Position numbers and translations under genes: made by a program. Below the pieces are notes generated by a model. It was given only the letters and a program-made list of their open reading frames with translations, ran no database searches and had not been told where the DNA came from. Of a stretch of 43,306 nt of DNA, positions 23,836 through 33,500 are shown in pieces; the stretch's first letter is position 1; each line of letters starts with the position of its first letter. Source of the stretch: Corallococcus terminator (GTDB lineage Bacteria; Myxococcota; Myxococcia; Myxococcales; Myxococcaceae); NCBI RefSeq assembly GCF_003611635.1, contig NZ_RAVZ01000033.1:1-43306 (forward strand), read 5' to 3'.

Positions 23836-26800
23836 GGGGTGGCGCAACCACCGTCCGCGCTCCCGAGCGGACGCGGGTCCACGACGAAGCCTCCGACGAG
23901 CTCCGGGAACTTCGCGGTGAGGGCGCCTCGCGGGCGGAGACGTCGCACGAGCCCGTCGCGATCATCGGCATGGCGTGCCGCTTCCCAGGCGGCGCCACCA
24001 GCCCCGCGGCCTACTGGTCGCTGCTGCACCAGGGCACGGATGCCATCAGCGCCATCCCCCACTCGCGCGGGGAGCTGCTCTCGCTGCATGCCTCGCGACC
24101 GGGCGCTGACGACCCCTTCCCCCGGCACGGCGGATTCCTGGAGCGCATCGACGGATTCGATGCCTCGTTCTTCCGGATCTCACCCCGGGAGGCGGGCTCC
24201 ATTGATCCGCAGCACCGGCTGCTGCTCGAAGTGTCCTGGGAGGCACTGGAGAACGCAGGGCTCGATCCCGAATCCCTGGCGGGCACGCCCACCGGCGTGT
24301 TCACCGGCATCTTCTCCCACGACTACGAATCGCTTCAGCTCCGGCAGCAGTCGCCGCAGGAGCTGGGCCCGTACTTCGCGACCGGCAACTCCAGCGCGCT
24401 CGCTTCGGGACGCCTGTCCTATTTCCTCGGCCTCCAGGGCCCCGCCATCACTGTCAACACGGCGTGCTCTTCGTCCCTCGTCGCGGTCCATCTGGCGGCC
24501 CAGAGCCTGCGCCAGGGCGAGTGCACCGTGGCGCTCGCGTCGGGCGTGAACCTGCTGCTGTCTCCGGAGCTGAACGTCACCTTCGCCCAGGCGGGGATGC
24601 TCTCGCCGGATGGGCGCTGCAAGACCTTTGACGCGGGCGCCAACGGGTACTCGCGCAGCGAGGGCTGTGGCGCGGTCATCCTGAAGCGCTTGTCCCAGGC
24701 GCTCGCGGACGGAGACACCGTCCTCGCGGTGCTGCGCGGAACGGCCATCAACCAGGATGGCGCGAGCAACGGCCTCACCGCTCCGAACGGGCTCGCCCAG
24801 GAGGCGGTGATCCGCAAGGCCCTGGCCGACGCGCGCGTGGCGCCTGCGGAGGTCTCCTACGTCGAGGCCCATGGCACCGGCACACCGCTGGGAGATCCGG
24901 TGGAGCTCAACGCCCTGGGCGCGGTGTACGGCGCGGGGCGCACGCCCGAGCAGCCCCTGGCCATCGGTTCGGTGAAGACGAACATCGGCCACACCGAGGC
25001 GGCGGCGGGACTTGCGGGATTGCTCAAGGTCGTCCTCTCGCTCCAGCACGAGTCCATCCCCCGGCACCTGCACCTCGCGCGGCTCAACCCGCAGATCCGG
25101 CTCGACACCATTCCCGCGCGCATCCCCACCGAGCCACTGCCCTGGCGCGGCGAGCCGGGACGCCGCCGCATCGCGGGCGTGAGCGCGTTCGGCTTCAGCG
25201 GCACCAACGCCCACGTCATCGTGGAAGAGGCGCCCGCACCGGCCCCGCGTCGCGACCCGGGCGCACACCGACACCACCTGCTGGCGCTCTCCGCCAGGAG
25301 CGCTCCCGCGCTGCGGCAGCTCGCCCGTGCCCATGAAGAGGCCCTGGCCAGTGCGCACGTGCCCTCGCTCCAGGATGTCTGCTTCACGGCCAGCACGGGG
25401 CGCGCGCACCTGGACCACCGGCAGGCCTTCGTCGCACACACTCCCGAGCAGTTGCGCGAAGCCCTGGCCACGTTCGCCAGCCAGGAGCCGGGACCCCGTC
25501 CGTCCGTGGGCAAGCGGGCGTTCCTCTTCACCGGACAGGGCGCGCAGTCCGTGGGCATGGCGCGCCAGCTCCACGAAACGCAGCCCGTCTACCGGCGGGC
25601 CTTCGACCGCTGCGACACGCTGCTGCGTCCCCTGCTCGGTGCCTCGTTGTGGGACGTGCTGTATCCGGCGTCGGGGACCTCCTCGCCCCTCCACGAGACC
25701 CGCTTCACCCAGCCGGCCCTCTTCGCCGTGGAGTACGCGCTGGCCGAGCTGTGGGGCTCCTGGGGCATCGTGCCGGACCTGGTCATGGGCCACAGCCTGG
25801 GCGAGTACGTCGCGGCCTGCGTGGCCGGCGTGTTCAGCCTCGAAGAAGGACTGCGGCTGGTGGCCAGCCGGGCGCGGCTGATGCAGGCCCTCCCCTCCGG
25901 AGGGACGATGATGGCGCTCCTCGCCGGCGAGGAGCAGGTCGCCGAAGCGATCCGCGCCAGCGGGGCGCCCGTGTCGATCGCCGCCATCAACGGCCCGGCC
26001 AGCGTCGTCATCTCCGGCCCCGACGAGGCCGTGCGAGCACTCGCCGCGACGCTGAAGGAGCGCGGCGTCCAGGGCAGCGCGCTGACGGTCTCCCACGCCT
26101 TCCACTCCGCCCTGATGGAGCCGATGCTGGCGGAGTTCGAGCGCGTCGCCTCCGGAATCGACTTCCGGCCTCCGCGCATCGGCGTCATCTCCAACGTCAC
26201 CGGGGCGCTCGCGGGTCCGGAGCTCACCACCACGGCCTACTGGTGCCGCCATGTCCGCGCGCCCGTCCGGTTCGCGGAAGGGATGCGGACGCTACACGCG
26301 CTAGGCTGCGACACCTTCCTGGAGCTGGGCCCGAAGCCCACCCTGCTCGGGATGGGGCGACAGTGCCTGCCCGAGGACGCCGGCGTCTGGCTTCCCAGCC
26401 TGCGGCCCGGCATCGACGACGAGCAGCAACTGCTCCAGAGCCTGGCCACGCTCTATGCGCGAGGGGCCCGGGTGGACTGGGCCGCACTCCATCGCCACGA
26501 GCCGGGGCGCAAGGTCTCGCTGCCGACCTACCCCTTCCAGCGCGAACGCGCCTGGTTCAGCACGTCTTCGTCGCGGACCCCCACGCCCCGTGCGCGCGAG
26601 GGCGGTCGGAGCCATCCGCTGCGAGGCCGGCGGCTCCGCTCCGCGCTGGAGGCGATCCAGTTCGAGTCCACGCTCCACGCCAACGCCCCCGCGTACCTGG
26701 CCGAGCACGTCGTCCACGAATCCATCGTCCTGCCCGGCGCGGCCTACCTGGAGATGGTGCTGTCCGCGGGCTCCGCGGTGTTCGGCTCGGAGTCCTTCGC

Positions 26801-29800
26801 CCTCGAGGACGTCGTCCTCCAGCAGGCGATGCTCCTGTCACCCGAGGAGCCCCGGACGCTCCAGACCGTCCTCGTGCCCGAAGAGGACGCGCGCGCGTTC
26901 ACCTTCCGCATCTCCAGCATCGGGCCGGAAGAGGACGACGCGGAGCAGCCCGCGTGGACCCTCCATGTCTCCGGAAGGCTGGTGGCCCGTCCCGTGGTCC
27001 CGGCCACTCCCAACCTGGAGGTCCCTGACCGCCGGATCCCCGGTGGACAGAAGGTGGGCGACTTCTACACGCGCATGGATGCGCGCTCCATCCACTACGG
27101 GCCCAGCTTCCAGGCCGTCGAGGAACTCTGGGGACGCGAGGGCGAGGCGCTCGGACGGATCCGGCTTCCCGAGCACATCGCGAGGGAGGCGGGCGACTAT
27201 CTGCTGCATCCCGTGCTGCTCGATGCCGCGCTCCAGGTGACCTATGGGGCCCTCTCCACGGGGACGTACATGCCTGTGAGCATCGAGCGGTTCACGGTGG
27301 ACGCGACCCCGGGCACCGAGGTGTGGAGCAGGGCCCGCCTCCACGCGGGTGCGCGCGAGGGGGCGGAGACCTTCACCGTCGACCTCGACTTCTTCACCTC
27401 CGATGGCCGCTCACTGGCGCGCGTCGAAGGCATGCTGTTCAAGCGGGCCACCCCGGAGGCCTTGCAGGGCCGCGCGGCGAAGCCCTGGCAGTCCTGGCTC
27501 TACACGTCCGAGTGGCGTGATCAGGGTCCGGTGCTCCTGCCCGCGCGCGAGGGCGGACCCTTCCCCGAGGAGGCTCGCATCCCCCTGCGGGCCGAGCTGG
27601 AGCGGCTCGTCGCCGGGCAGGATCTCACGGCCCAGGACGCGCTCTTCCACCGACTCGAAGCGCTGAGCGCGGCCTACGTCGTCCAGGCCTTCCAGCAGCT
27701 CGGCTGGACGTTCCCGCGTGGAGATGAGTTCACGACCTCCGCCCTCGCATCGCGGCTGAACGTCGTCGCTCGGCACCATCGGCTGCTGGGCCGGCTGCTC
27801 GAAATCCTCTCGGAAGAAGGTGTGCTGCGGCGCGACGGTGCGCGGTGGCAGGTGCTGCGAACTCCCGAGGAAGCCTCACCTGAAACCTGGGTGGGCCGCA
27901 CGGGCACACACCCGCCCGCGGTGGAACTGGAGCTGCTCGATCGCTGCGGAACATCCCTCGGTACGGTGCTTCGCGGGGAGCAGGATCCGCTCCAGCTCCT
28001 CTTCCCCGAAGGCGACCTGTCGACCACCGCCCGGCTCTACGAAGGGTCCTCTTCGTTCCTGCCGATGAACCAGTTGGTCCGGAGCACCCTGTCCTGGTGG
28101 CTCTCACAACGCCCCCAGAAGCCCTTGCGCATCCTCGAGCTTGGCGCAGGGAGCGGCGGGACCACGGCCCATGTGCTGCCCATCCTGCCCGGGGAGCGGA
28201 CCGAGTACGTCTTCAGTGACGTCTCGCCGATGTTCGTCTCCCAGGCCCGGGAGCGATTCGCCGCCTGGCCCTTCCTGCGGGGCAAGGTGCTCGACCTCGA
28301 GCAGGATCCACGGGCGCAGGGGTTCGAGGAGCACTCATTCGACCTCATCCTGGCCGCCAACGTGCTCCACGCGACGCGGGAGCTACGCACGAGCCTGGAG
28401 CACATCCAGCGACTGCTCGCGCCCGGTGGCTCGCTGGTGCTGCTGGAGGTCACCGCGCCCGCGCGCTGGACGGATCTCACCTTCGGACTCACGGAGGGCT
28501 GGTGGCGGTTCACCGACACCGAGCTGCGGCCGGAGCATCCGCTGCTGTCCGCACCCCGCTGGCAGGAGGTGATGGCGCGAAGTGGCCTGCCCCACTCCGA
28601 GGTCATCGCCTTGTCTGATCCGCGAGGCGGAATGCTCTCCCGGCAGGCGGTCCTCCTCGCACGCGCCGGGGAAGCGACGGCCGTGAAGCCTCGGGCCCCG
28701 GCGAGCCCCTGGCTCGTGCTGGCCGATCGCGGTGGCGTGGCGGATCAGCTCGAAGCGCTGCTGAAGACCCGGGGCGAGCCCTGCATCCGGATCCACGCCG
28801 GAGCGGGATTCGCCCAACGCTCCGAACACGCGTTCGAGGTCGCGGCCTCCGAGGTTGGCGACTTCGAGCGCGTGCTCCGGCAGGTGCTGGGCGCGGGGAT
28901 CGTCCCTCGCGGCGTGGTGCACCTGTGGAGCCTGGACGTGCGGGAGGACACCGGCCCCCAGGATGTCTCGGGCCTGGAGGAAGCCGCGCGGCACAATGTC
29001 GAAAGCGCCCTGCACCTCGTGCAGGCCCTGGTCCGGGTGGCCATGCCCAGGACCCCTCCGGTGTGGCTGGTGACTCGCGGCGCGGTGCCGGCCGGTCCCT
29101 CGGCCCGGGTGCCTGGGGTGGCACAGGCTCCGCTCTGGGGCCTGGGCAAGGTCATCGCGCTGGAGCACCCGGAGGCCTGGGGCGGGCTCGTGGATCTGGA
29201 TCCCGAAGCGCCCGTGGATGCCCAGGCGCTTCTGGCGGAGTTCACCGCGTCGGGCGGCGAGGAGCAGCTCGCCTTCCGGGGTGGGCATCGCTACGCCTGC
29301 CGCCTCGCGCCTCGCAGCGTGCAGGAGCCTCGCGCGCCCACCGTGAAGGCGGACGGCGCCTATCTCATCACCGGAGGGCTCGGCTTCCTGGGGCTCCAGG
29401 TGGCGCGCTGGTTGGTGCGGCAGGGCGCGCGGCATCTGGTCCTGGTCGGCAGGAGTGCGCTCTCGGAGCGCGCCCGGTGGGCCCAGCTCCCCGAGGGCTC
29501 CGAGGAGCAGCAGCGCGCGGAGGCCCTCCTCGCGCTGGAGCAGCAGGGCGCCACGGTGGAATGCCATGCGGTGGATGTCGGCGATGCGGAGGCCCTCTCA
29601 CGACTCCTGAAGCCGACGACGGCGGTGCGGCCCGCGTGGCGCGGCGTCATCCACTCCGCGGGGGTCGCCGGCTATGAGCCGCTCACCGACACGACGCCTC
29701 GGGCGCTGGCGAGCATGTTCCGTCCCAAGGTCGCGGGAGCGTGGCTGCTGCACCAGTTGACGCGCGAGCTCGACCTGGACTTCTTCGTCTGCTTCTCCTC

Positions 29801-30512
29801 GGCCTCCTCCACCTGGGGCGCCCGGGGACACGCCAGCTACGCCTCCGCGAACCAGTTCCTCGATGCCCTGGCCCACCACCGGCGCGCGCTCGGCCTGCCC
29901 GCGCTGACCGTCAACTGGGCGCTCATCGGCGAGGGCGGCATGCTCCCCGAAGGGTACGGCAGCACGCTGCGCCAGATTGGCGTCGAAGCGATGCGCGTGG
30001 AGGACGGCCTGCTGGCCATGGGACAGGCCATGGCCACGGGCGCGGCCCAGGTCACCGTGGCCCGCGTGAACTGGAGCACCTTCAAGGAAGTGTACGAGGC
30101 ACGGCGGCGCCGGCTGCTGCTGGAGGAACTCGCGATCCGCGCCCCCCTGCCCGTCCCCATCACGGTGAAGCAGGTTTCGAGCGCATCGCTCCTGCAACAG
30201 CTCGCGGAAGCGCCGCCGGAGGAGCGCGCCGGGAAGCTGAGCACCTACGTCCAGGAGCACGTCGCGCGGGTGCTCGGGTTGGGCGTGCGGCAGCTCGACG
30301 TGCGGCAGTCGCTGCATGTGCTGGGGCTCGATTCGCTGATGGCCATCCAGTTGAGGACCCGGCTGCGCCACGACCTGAAGGCCGATGTGCCGGTGGTGAA
30401 ATTCATGGAGGGCTTCAGCGTGGTCAGCCTCGTCGATCTCCTGGGACAACACCTGACCACCCTGCTGGCCCCGGCCCCCGCGGACGCCGGCTGGGTGGAG
30501 GGCGAGCTATGA
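21441..30512 (+). CDS. type I PKS with methyltransferase-GNAT loading module: AR/MT-GNAT-ACP-KS-AT-DH-cMT-KR-ACP
   Basis: This 3023-residue first enzyme of the assembly line starts at ATG 21441, with GAGG upstream. Residues 1-510 are an adaptor plus AprA/GphF-type methyltransferase, 512-705 a GNAT-like domain and about 720-795 an ACP (Ser758). One complete extension module follows: KS (Cys1009, His1144, His1184), AT (Ser1452), DH (His1756, Asp1928), C-methyltransferase (about 2040-2420), KR (Tyr2800) and ACP (Ser2965). I find no enoylreductase; the stretch between cMT and KR is the KR structural half. The C-terminus is short after the last ACP, and the stop overlaps the NRPS start (ATGA). The acyl chain is passed to the TubC-type docking and C domain of the next protein. 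Details per module are in the separate entries. Confidence 0.95.
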   Translation: MLRLINRYAHGFVSVPVIVACKQKGLFSSLEQPKTLESLAEALSANSGHLQAALRMLHALGWLSRDEAGTYQVTPEAGLHQQLPSDLLELSGLSMARYLSPGEPGGPLSRWIARSRQRWDVTDPLLADLLDGVLLVPLLSSLGRAGPGPAAPGTLPWPVGVSPPVREELDALFLSKGWAEPVPEGLQLTDTGRFLTQRGLIAGTTASYAPMLARMPELLFGDAQAAFERAHGGAESHVDRTTNVVASGFQHERFFQEVDDVVLAMFDRLPLEAQPRYVIDMGCGDGTFLLRIHALIRSRTARGQHLEQHPVLFIGADVNEAARAATAKTLAEVPHLVVHGDIGDPARLMADLRALGLPELERTLHVRSFLDHDRPYIPPARPRETEARARLPLQGVYVDPKGALIPPGVMFQSLVEHFQRWADVVTEHGLLLLEVHSLPPETVHRFLDQCENLHFDAYHAFSKQYLVEPHVFLLAAAEAGLFPKLGFPRRSPRTFPFTRITLSHFEKRPYTVRHARLEDLPALLQLEEACMPPALRASERQLRSRLEQSPDGNLLLELEGRTAGVVYSQRITDESLLARARHSELGALHAPGGALIQLLGLNVLPEMQRFGLGDQLLEFMLQHCTLLSDVERVVGITRCRDYPAHAHLPQRDYLQLKDGSGKRVDSILRFHEAHGASIVGLVPDYRPEDTDNQGAGVRISYELRTRTRGQGAPVSTPGAQERPAVTDTVEAAIRQVLGERRAAAFAPRASLNEMGLDSLDLMELASLLGRHFGASVESTLFFRHGTPATLFQYFEEQARGGATTVRAPERTRVHDEASDELRELRGEGASRAETSHEPVAIIGMACRFPGGATSPAAYWSLLHQGTDAISAIPHSRGELLSLHASRPGADDPFPRHGGFLERIDGFDASFFRISPREAGSIDPQHRLLLEVSWEALENAGLDPESLAGTPTGVFTGIFSHDYESLQLRQQSPQELGPYFATGNSSALASGRLSYFLGLQGPAITVNTACSSSLVAVHLAAQSLRQGECTVALASGVNLLLSPELNVTFAQAGMLSPDGRCKTFDAGANGYSRSEGCGAVILKRLSQALADGDTVLAVLRGTAINQDGASNGLTAPNGLAQEAVIRKALADARVAPAEVSYVEAHGTGTPLGDPVELNALGAVYGAGRTPEQPLAIGSVKTNIGHTEAAAGLAGLLKVVLSLQHESIPRHLHLARLNPQIRLDTIPARIPTEPLPWRGEPGRRRIAGVSAFGFSGTNAHVIVEEAPAPAPRRDPGAHRHHLLALSARSAPALRQLARAHEEALASAHVPSLQDVCFTASTGRAHLDHRQAFVAHTPEQLREALATFASQEPGPRPSVGKRAFLFTGQGAQSVGMARQLHETQPVYRRAFDRCDTLLRPLLGASLWDVLYPASGTSSPLHETRFTQPALFAVEYALAELWGSWGIVPDLVMGHSLGEYVAACVAGVFSLEEGLRLVASRARLMQALPSGGTMMALLAGEEQVAEAIRASGAPVSIAAINGPASVVISGPDEAVRALAATLKERGVQGSALTVSHAFHSALMEPMLAEFERVASGIDFRPPRIGVISNVTGALAGPELTTTAYWCRHVRAPVRFAEGMRTLHALGCDTFLELGPKPTLLGMGRQCLPEDAGVWLPSLRPGIDDEQQLLQSLATLYARGARVDWAALHRHEPGRKVSLPTYPFQRERAWFSTSSSRTPTPRAREGGRSHPLRGRRLRSALEAIQFESTLHANAPAYLAEHVVHESIVLPGAAYLEMVLSAGSAVFGSESFALEDVVLQQAMLLSPEEPRTLQTVLVPEEDARAFTFRISSIGPEEDDAEQPAWTLHVSGRLVARPVVPATPNLEVPDRRIPGGQKVGDFYTRMDARSIHYGPSFQAVEELWGREGEALGRIRLPEHIAREAGDYLLHPVLLDAALQVTYGALSTGTYMPVSIERFTVDATPGTEVWSRARLHAGAREGAETFTVDLDFFTSDGRSLARVEGMLFKRATPEALQGRAAKPWQSWLYTSEWRDQGPVLLPAREGGPFPEEARIPLRAELERLVAGQDLTAQDALFHRLEALSAAYVVQAFQQLGWTFPRGDEFTTSALASRLNVVARHHRLLGRLLEILSEEGVLRRDGARWQVLRTPEEASPETWVGRTGTHPPAVELELLDRCGTSLGTVLRGEQDPLQLLFPEGDLSTTARLYEGSSSFLPMNQLVRSTLSWWLSQRPQKPLRILELGAGSGGTTAHVLPILPGERTEYVFSDVSPMFVSQARERFAAWPFLRGKVLDLEQDPRAQGFEEHSFDLILAANVLHATRELRTSLEHIQRLLAPGGSLVLLEVTAPARWTDLTFGLTEGWWRFTDTELRPEHPLLSAPRWQEVMARSGLPHSEVIALSDPRGGMLSRQAVLLARAGEATAVKPRAPASPWLVLADRGGVADQLEALLKTRGEPCIRIHAGAGFAQRSEHAFEVAASEVGDFERVLRQVLGAGIVPRGVVHLWSLDVREDTGPQDVSGLEEAARHNVESALHLVQALVRVAMPRTPPVWLVTRGAVPAGPSARVPGVAQAPLWGLGKVIALEHPEAWGGLVDLDPEAPVDAQALLAEFTASGGEEQLAFRGGHRYACRLAPRSVQEPRAPTVKADGAYLITGGLGFLGLQVARWLVRQGARHLVLVGRSALSERARWAQLPEGSEEQQRAEALLALEQQGATVECHAVDVGDAEALSRLLKPTTAVRPAWRGVIHSAGVAGYEPLTDTTPRALASMFRPKVAGAWLLHQLTRELDLDFFVCFSSASSTWGARGHASYASANQFLDALAHHRRALGLPALTVNWALIGEGGMLPEGYGSTLRQIGVEAMRVEDGLLAMGQAMATGAAQVTVARVNWSTFKEVYEARRRRLLLEELAIRAPLPVPITVKQVSSASLLQQLAEAPPEERAGKLSTYVQEHVARVLGLGVRQLDVRQSLHVLGLDSLMAIQLRTRLRHDLKADVPVVKFMEGFSVVSLVDLLGQHLTTLLAPAPADAGWVEGEL
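23940..30509 (+). other. PKS extension module KS-AT-DH-cMT-KR-ACP
   Basis: The KS carries TACSSS, HGTG and GHTEAAAG, so it is active. The AT has GHSLGEY and HAFH, which predicts malonyl-CoA. In the DH, EHVVHESIVLPG keeps the catalytic His and Pro but has Glu where the HxxxGxxxxP motif has Gly, and DAALQ is intact, so activity is likely but not certain. The cMT has LELGAGSGGTT and should add one SAM-derived methyl at the alpha carbon. The KR has TGGLGFLG and a Ser/Tyr pair in SSASSTWGARGHASY; no LDD motif is visible, which points to an A-type ketoreductase. The module output would be an alpha-methyl-alpha,beta-unsaturated acyl chain, or a beta-hydroxy one if the DH is weak. Confidence 0.85.
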
Positions 30513-33500
30513 CGCCGTCGCGGCTCCTGCGCGACCTCTCCGGGCAGGGCGTGGAGCTGTGGGCCGAAGGCGACAAGCTTCGCTACCGCGCGCCCAACAA
30601 CGTCCTGACGCCAGCGATCCTCGCCGACCTCAAGCACCACAAGGCCGGGCTGCTCGAACTGCTCCGGGAACGGGCGGCTCCGGTGCGCCGCCACCCGCTC
30701 TCCCAGGGCCAACGCGCGCTCTGGTACCTGTACCAGGTCGCTCCCGACAGCCCGGCCTACAACGTTGCGTTCGCGGGCCGCCTGCGCTCGGAGGTGGAGG
30801 TCCCCACGCTGCGCGAGTCGCTCCAGGCGCTCGTGGATCGCCACGCCACGCTGCGCACCACCTTCCCGCTGTCGGAAGGCCAGCCCGTCCAGCACGTGCA
30901 CGCGAAGCGCGAAGCCCACCTGGAGCTCGTGGACGCGTCGGGCTGGTCGCAGGAGCAGCTCTCCGCGCGCGTGTCCGCCTCCTACCGGCGGCCGTTCGAC
31001 CTGGAGCAGGGACCGCTGATGCGGGTGGAGCTGTTCACCCTCTCGCCCCGGGAGCACGTGCTGCTGATGTCGCTCCACCACATCGTCATCGACTTCTGGT
31101 CCTTGATGGTGCTGGTGGATGAACTCGGCGCCCTGTACCAGGCGCGCAAACAGGGCACGCGGGCGGAGCTGGCGCCGCTCACCCGCGCGTATTCCGACTA
31201 CGTCGACTGGCAGGCGGAGCTGCTGGCCGGTCCCGAAGGCGAGCGGCTCGAGCGGTACTGGAAGGAGCAGCTTTCGGGCGCCCTGCCCGCGCTGAACCTG
31301 CCGGTGGACCGTCCGCGCCCGCCCGTGCAGACGTACCGGGGCGCTTCGCATGGCTTCCGGCTGGGTCCTTCGCTGACCCGGGACATCAAGGCGCTGGCCC
31401 GGTCCGAAAGCGCCACCGTCTACACGGTGCTGCTGGCCGCGTTCCAGGTCCTGCTCCACCGCTACACGGATCAGCAGGACATCCTCGTGGGCTCGCTGAT
31501 GGCTGGACGCGGCCAGTCCGAGTTCGCCGAGGTGACGGGCTACTTCGTCAACCCCGTCGTCCTTCGCGCGGACCTGTCCGGCGACCCCACGTTCAGCGAC
31601 TTCCTCGCGCAGGTGCGGCAGCGCGTCCTGGGCGCGATGCGCCACGAGGACTACCCCTTCCCGCTGCTCGTCGAGCGGCTCCAGCCCAACCGCGACGCGA
31701 GCCTGTCGCCCGTCTTCCAGGTGCTGTTCGCGCTGCACAAGCCGCCCCGGCTGGAGCCACTGATGGAGCTCTGGGCACCGGCGGGCGGACACGCCTCGCT
31801 GGAGTGGGCGGGCCTCCAGTTGGAACCCCTCGCGATGGGGCAGCAGGAGGGGCAGTTCGACCTGACGCTGGAGATGATGGAGACGCAGGACGGGCTCGGC
31901 GGCTTCTTCAAGTACAACACCGACCTCTTCGACGCCGCCACGCTGCGCCGCATGGAGGAGCACTACGTGGCGCTGCTCCGGGGCGTGCTGGAACAGCCGC
32001 GCCGGCCCATCTCCCGGCTCCCCCTGCTCTCCGAGGACGAAGCCGCGCGGCTGTTGCGGACCTGGAACGACACCCGGGCCGACTTCCCGACCGGGCAGCG
32101 GATCCACGAGCTCTTCGAGGCCCAGGCCGCCCGGACCCCGGAGGCCGAGGCGCTGGTGGATGGCGGGCGGCGGCTGGACTATCGCGAGCTGAACGCGCGC
32201 GCCAACCGGCTCGCCCGACACCTGCGCTCGCTCGGGGTGGGGCCCGAGGTGCGGGTCGGCGTCTGCGTGGAGCGCTCGCTGGAGCTGGTGCTGGGACTGC
32301 TGGCGATCCTCAAGGCGGGCGGCACCTATGTCCCGCTGGATCCCGCCTACCCCGAGGAGCGCCTGCGCTTCATGATCGGGGATGCGCGCACGCCCGTGCT
32401 CCTCACGCAGCGCAAGCTGTTGGAGCGCCTGCCCTCCCAGACGGCCACCTGCGTCTGCGTGGGGCCGGACGAGGTTCCTGGCGCGGATCAAGACGACACC
32501 AACCTGGGCGACACGTCGCGCGCGGAGAACCTGGCGTACGTGCTGTACACCTCCGGCTCCACCGGCACGCCGAAGGGCGTGTCCATCACCCACCACAGCG
32601 CCGTCACCCTGCTGCACTGGGCGCGGACGGTGTTCACGCCCGAGGAGTACGCGGGCGTCCTCGCCTCCACCTCCATCTGCTTCGACCTCTCGGTCTTCGA
32701 GCTCTTCGTCCCGCTGAGCTGGGGCGGCAAGGTGCTGATGGCCGAGAACGCCCTGCACCTGCCCACGCTGGAGGCCGCGGCGGAGGTCACCCTCATCAAC
32801 ACGGTGCCTTCGGCCATCAACGAGCTGCTGAAGGTGGGGCGGCTGCCGCCCTCGGTTCTCACCGTGAACCTCGCGGGCGAACCCTTCTCCAGCGAGTTGG
32901 TGCGCCGCATCCACCGGGGCGGTTCGGTCCGGCGCGTCTACAACCTCTACGGGCCGTCGGAGGACACGACCTACTCCACCTTCGCGCTGCTGGACGGCGC
33001 CTCCCAGCGCGCGCCGACCATCGGACGGCCCATCGCCAACACGCAGGTGTATCTGCTCGACAGGCACCTTCAGCCCGTGCCGACCGGTGTGGCGGGAGAG
33101 CTGTACCTGGGAGGCGAAGGACTGGCCCGGGGGTACTTCGAGCGGCCCGCGCTGAGCGCGGAGCGCTTCGTCCCCAACCCCTTCGGCGCGAGCCCTGGCT
33201 CGCGGCTGTACCGGACGGGGGACTTCGCCCGCCACCTGCCCGACGGCAACCTGGAGTTCCTCGGCCGGCAGGACAAGCAGGTGAAGATCCGCGGCTTCCG
33301 CATCGAGCTGGGAGAAATCGAGGAGGCCCTGCTCGCGCACCCCACGCTGCTCGAAGCCGTGGTGGTGGCCCGGAACGAGCCGCTCGGCCGACGACTGGTG
33401 GCCTACGTCGTGCCGCGCGAAGGGCAGACCCCGGTGCCCGCGGAGCTGCGGCGCTTCCTGAAGGAGCGGCTGCCAGACCACATGGTGCCGGCGACGTTCA

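Noticed and set aside
28650-29340. Possible enoylreductase between cMT and KR
   Set aside because: No ER NADPH motif is present, and the sequence (RGVVHLWSLD, PLWGLGKVIALEHPE) is the structural subdomain that pairs with the catalytic KR.
29741-30508. Upstream extension of the NRPS1 reading frame into the PKS
   Set aside because: The PKS KR and ACP motifs occupy another frame here. The extension is Arg/Pro/Ala-rich, and NRPS homology begins exactly at ATG 30509 with the docking domain.
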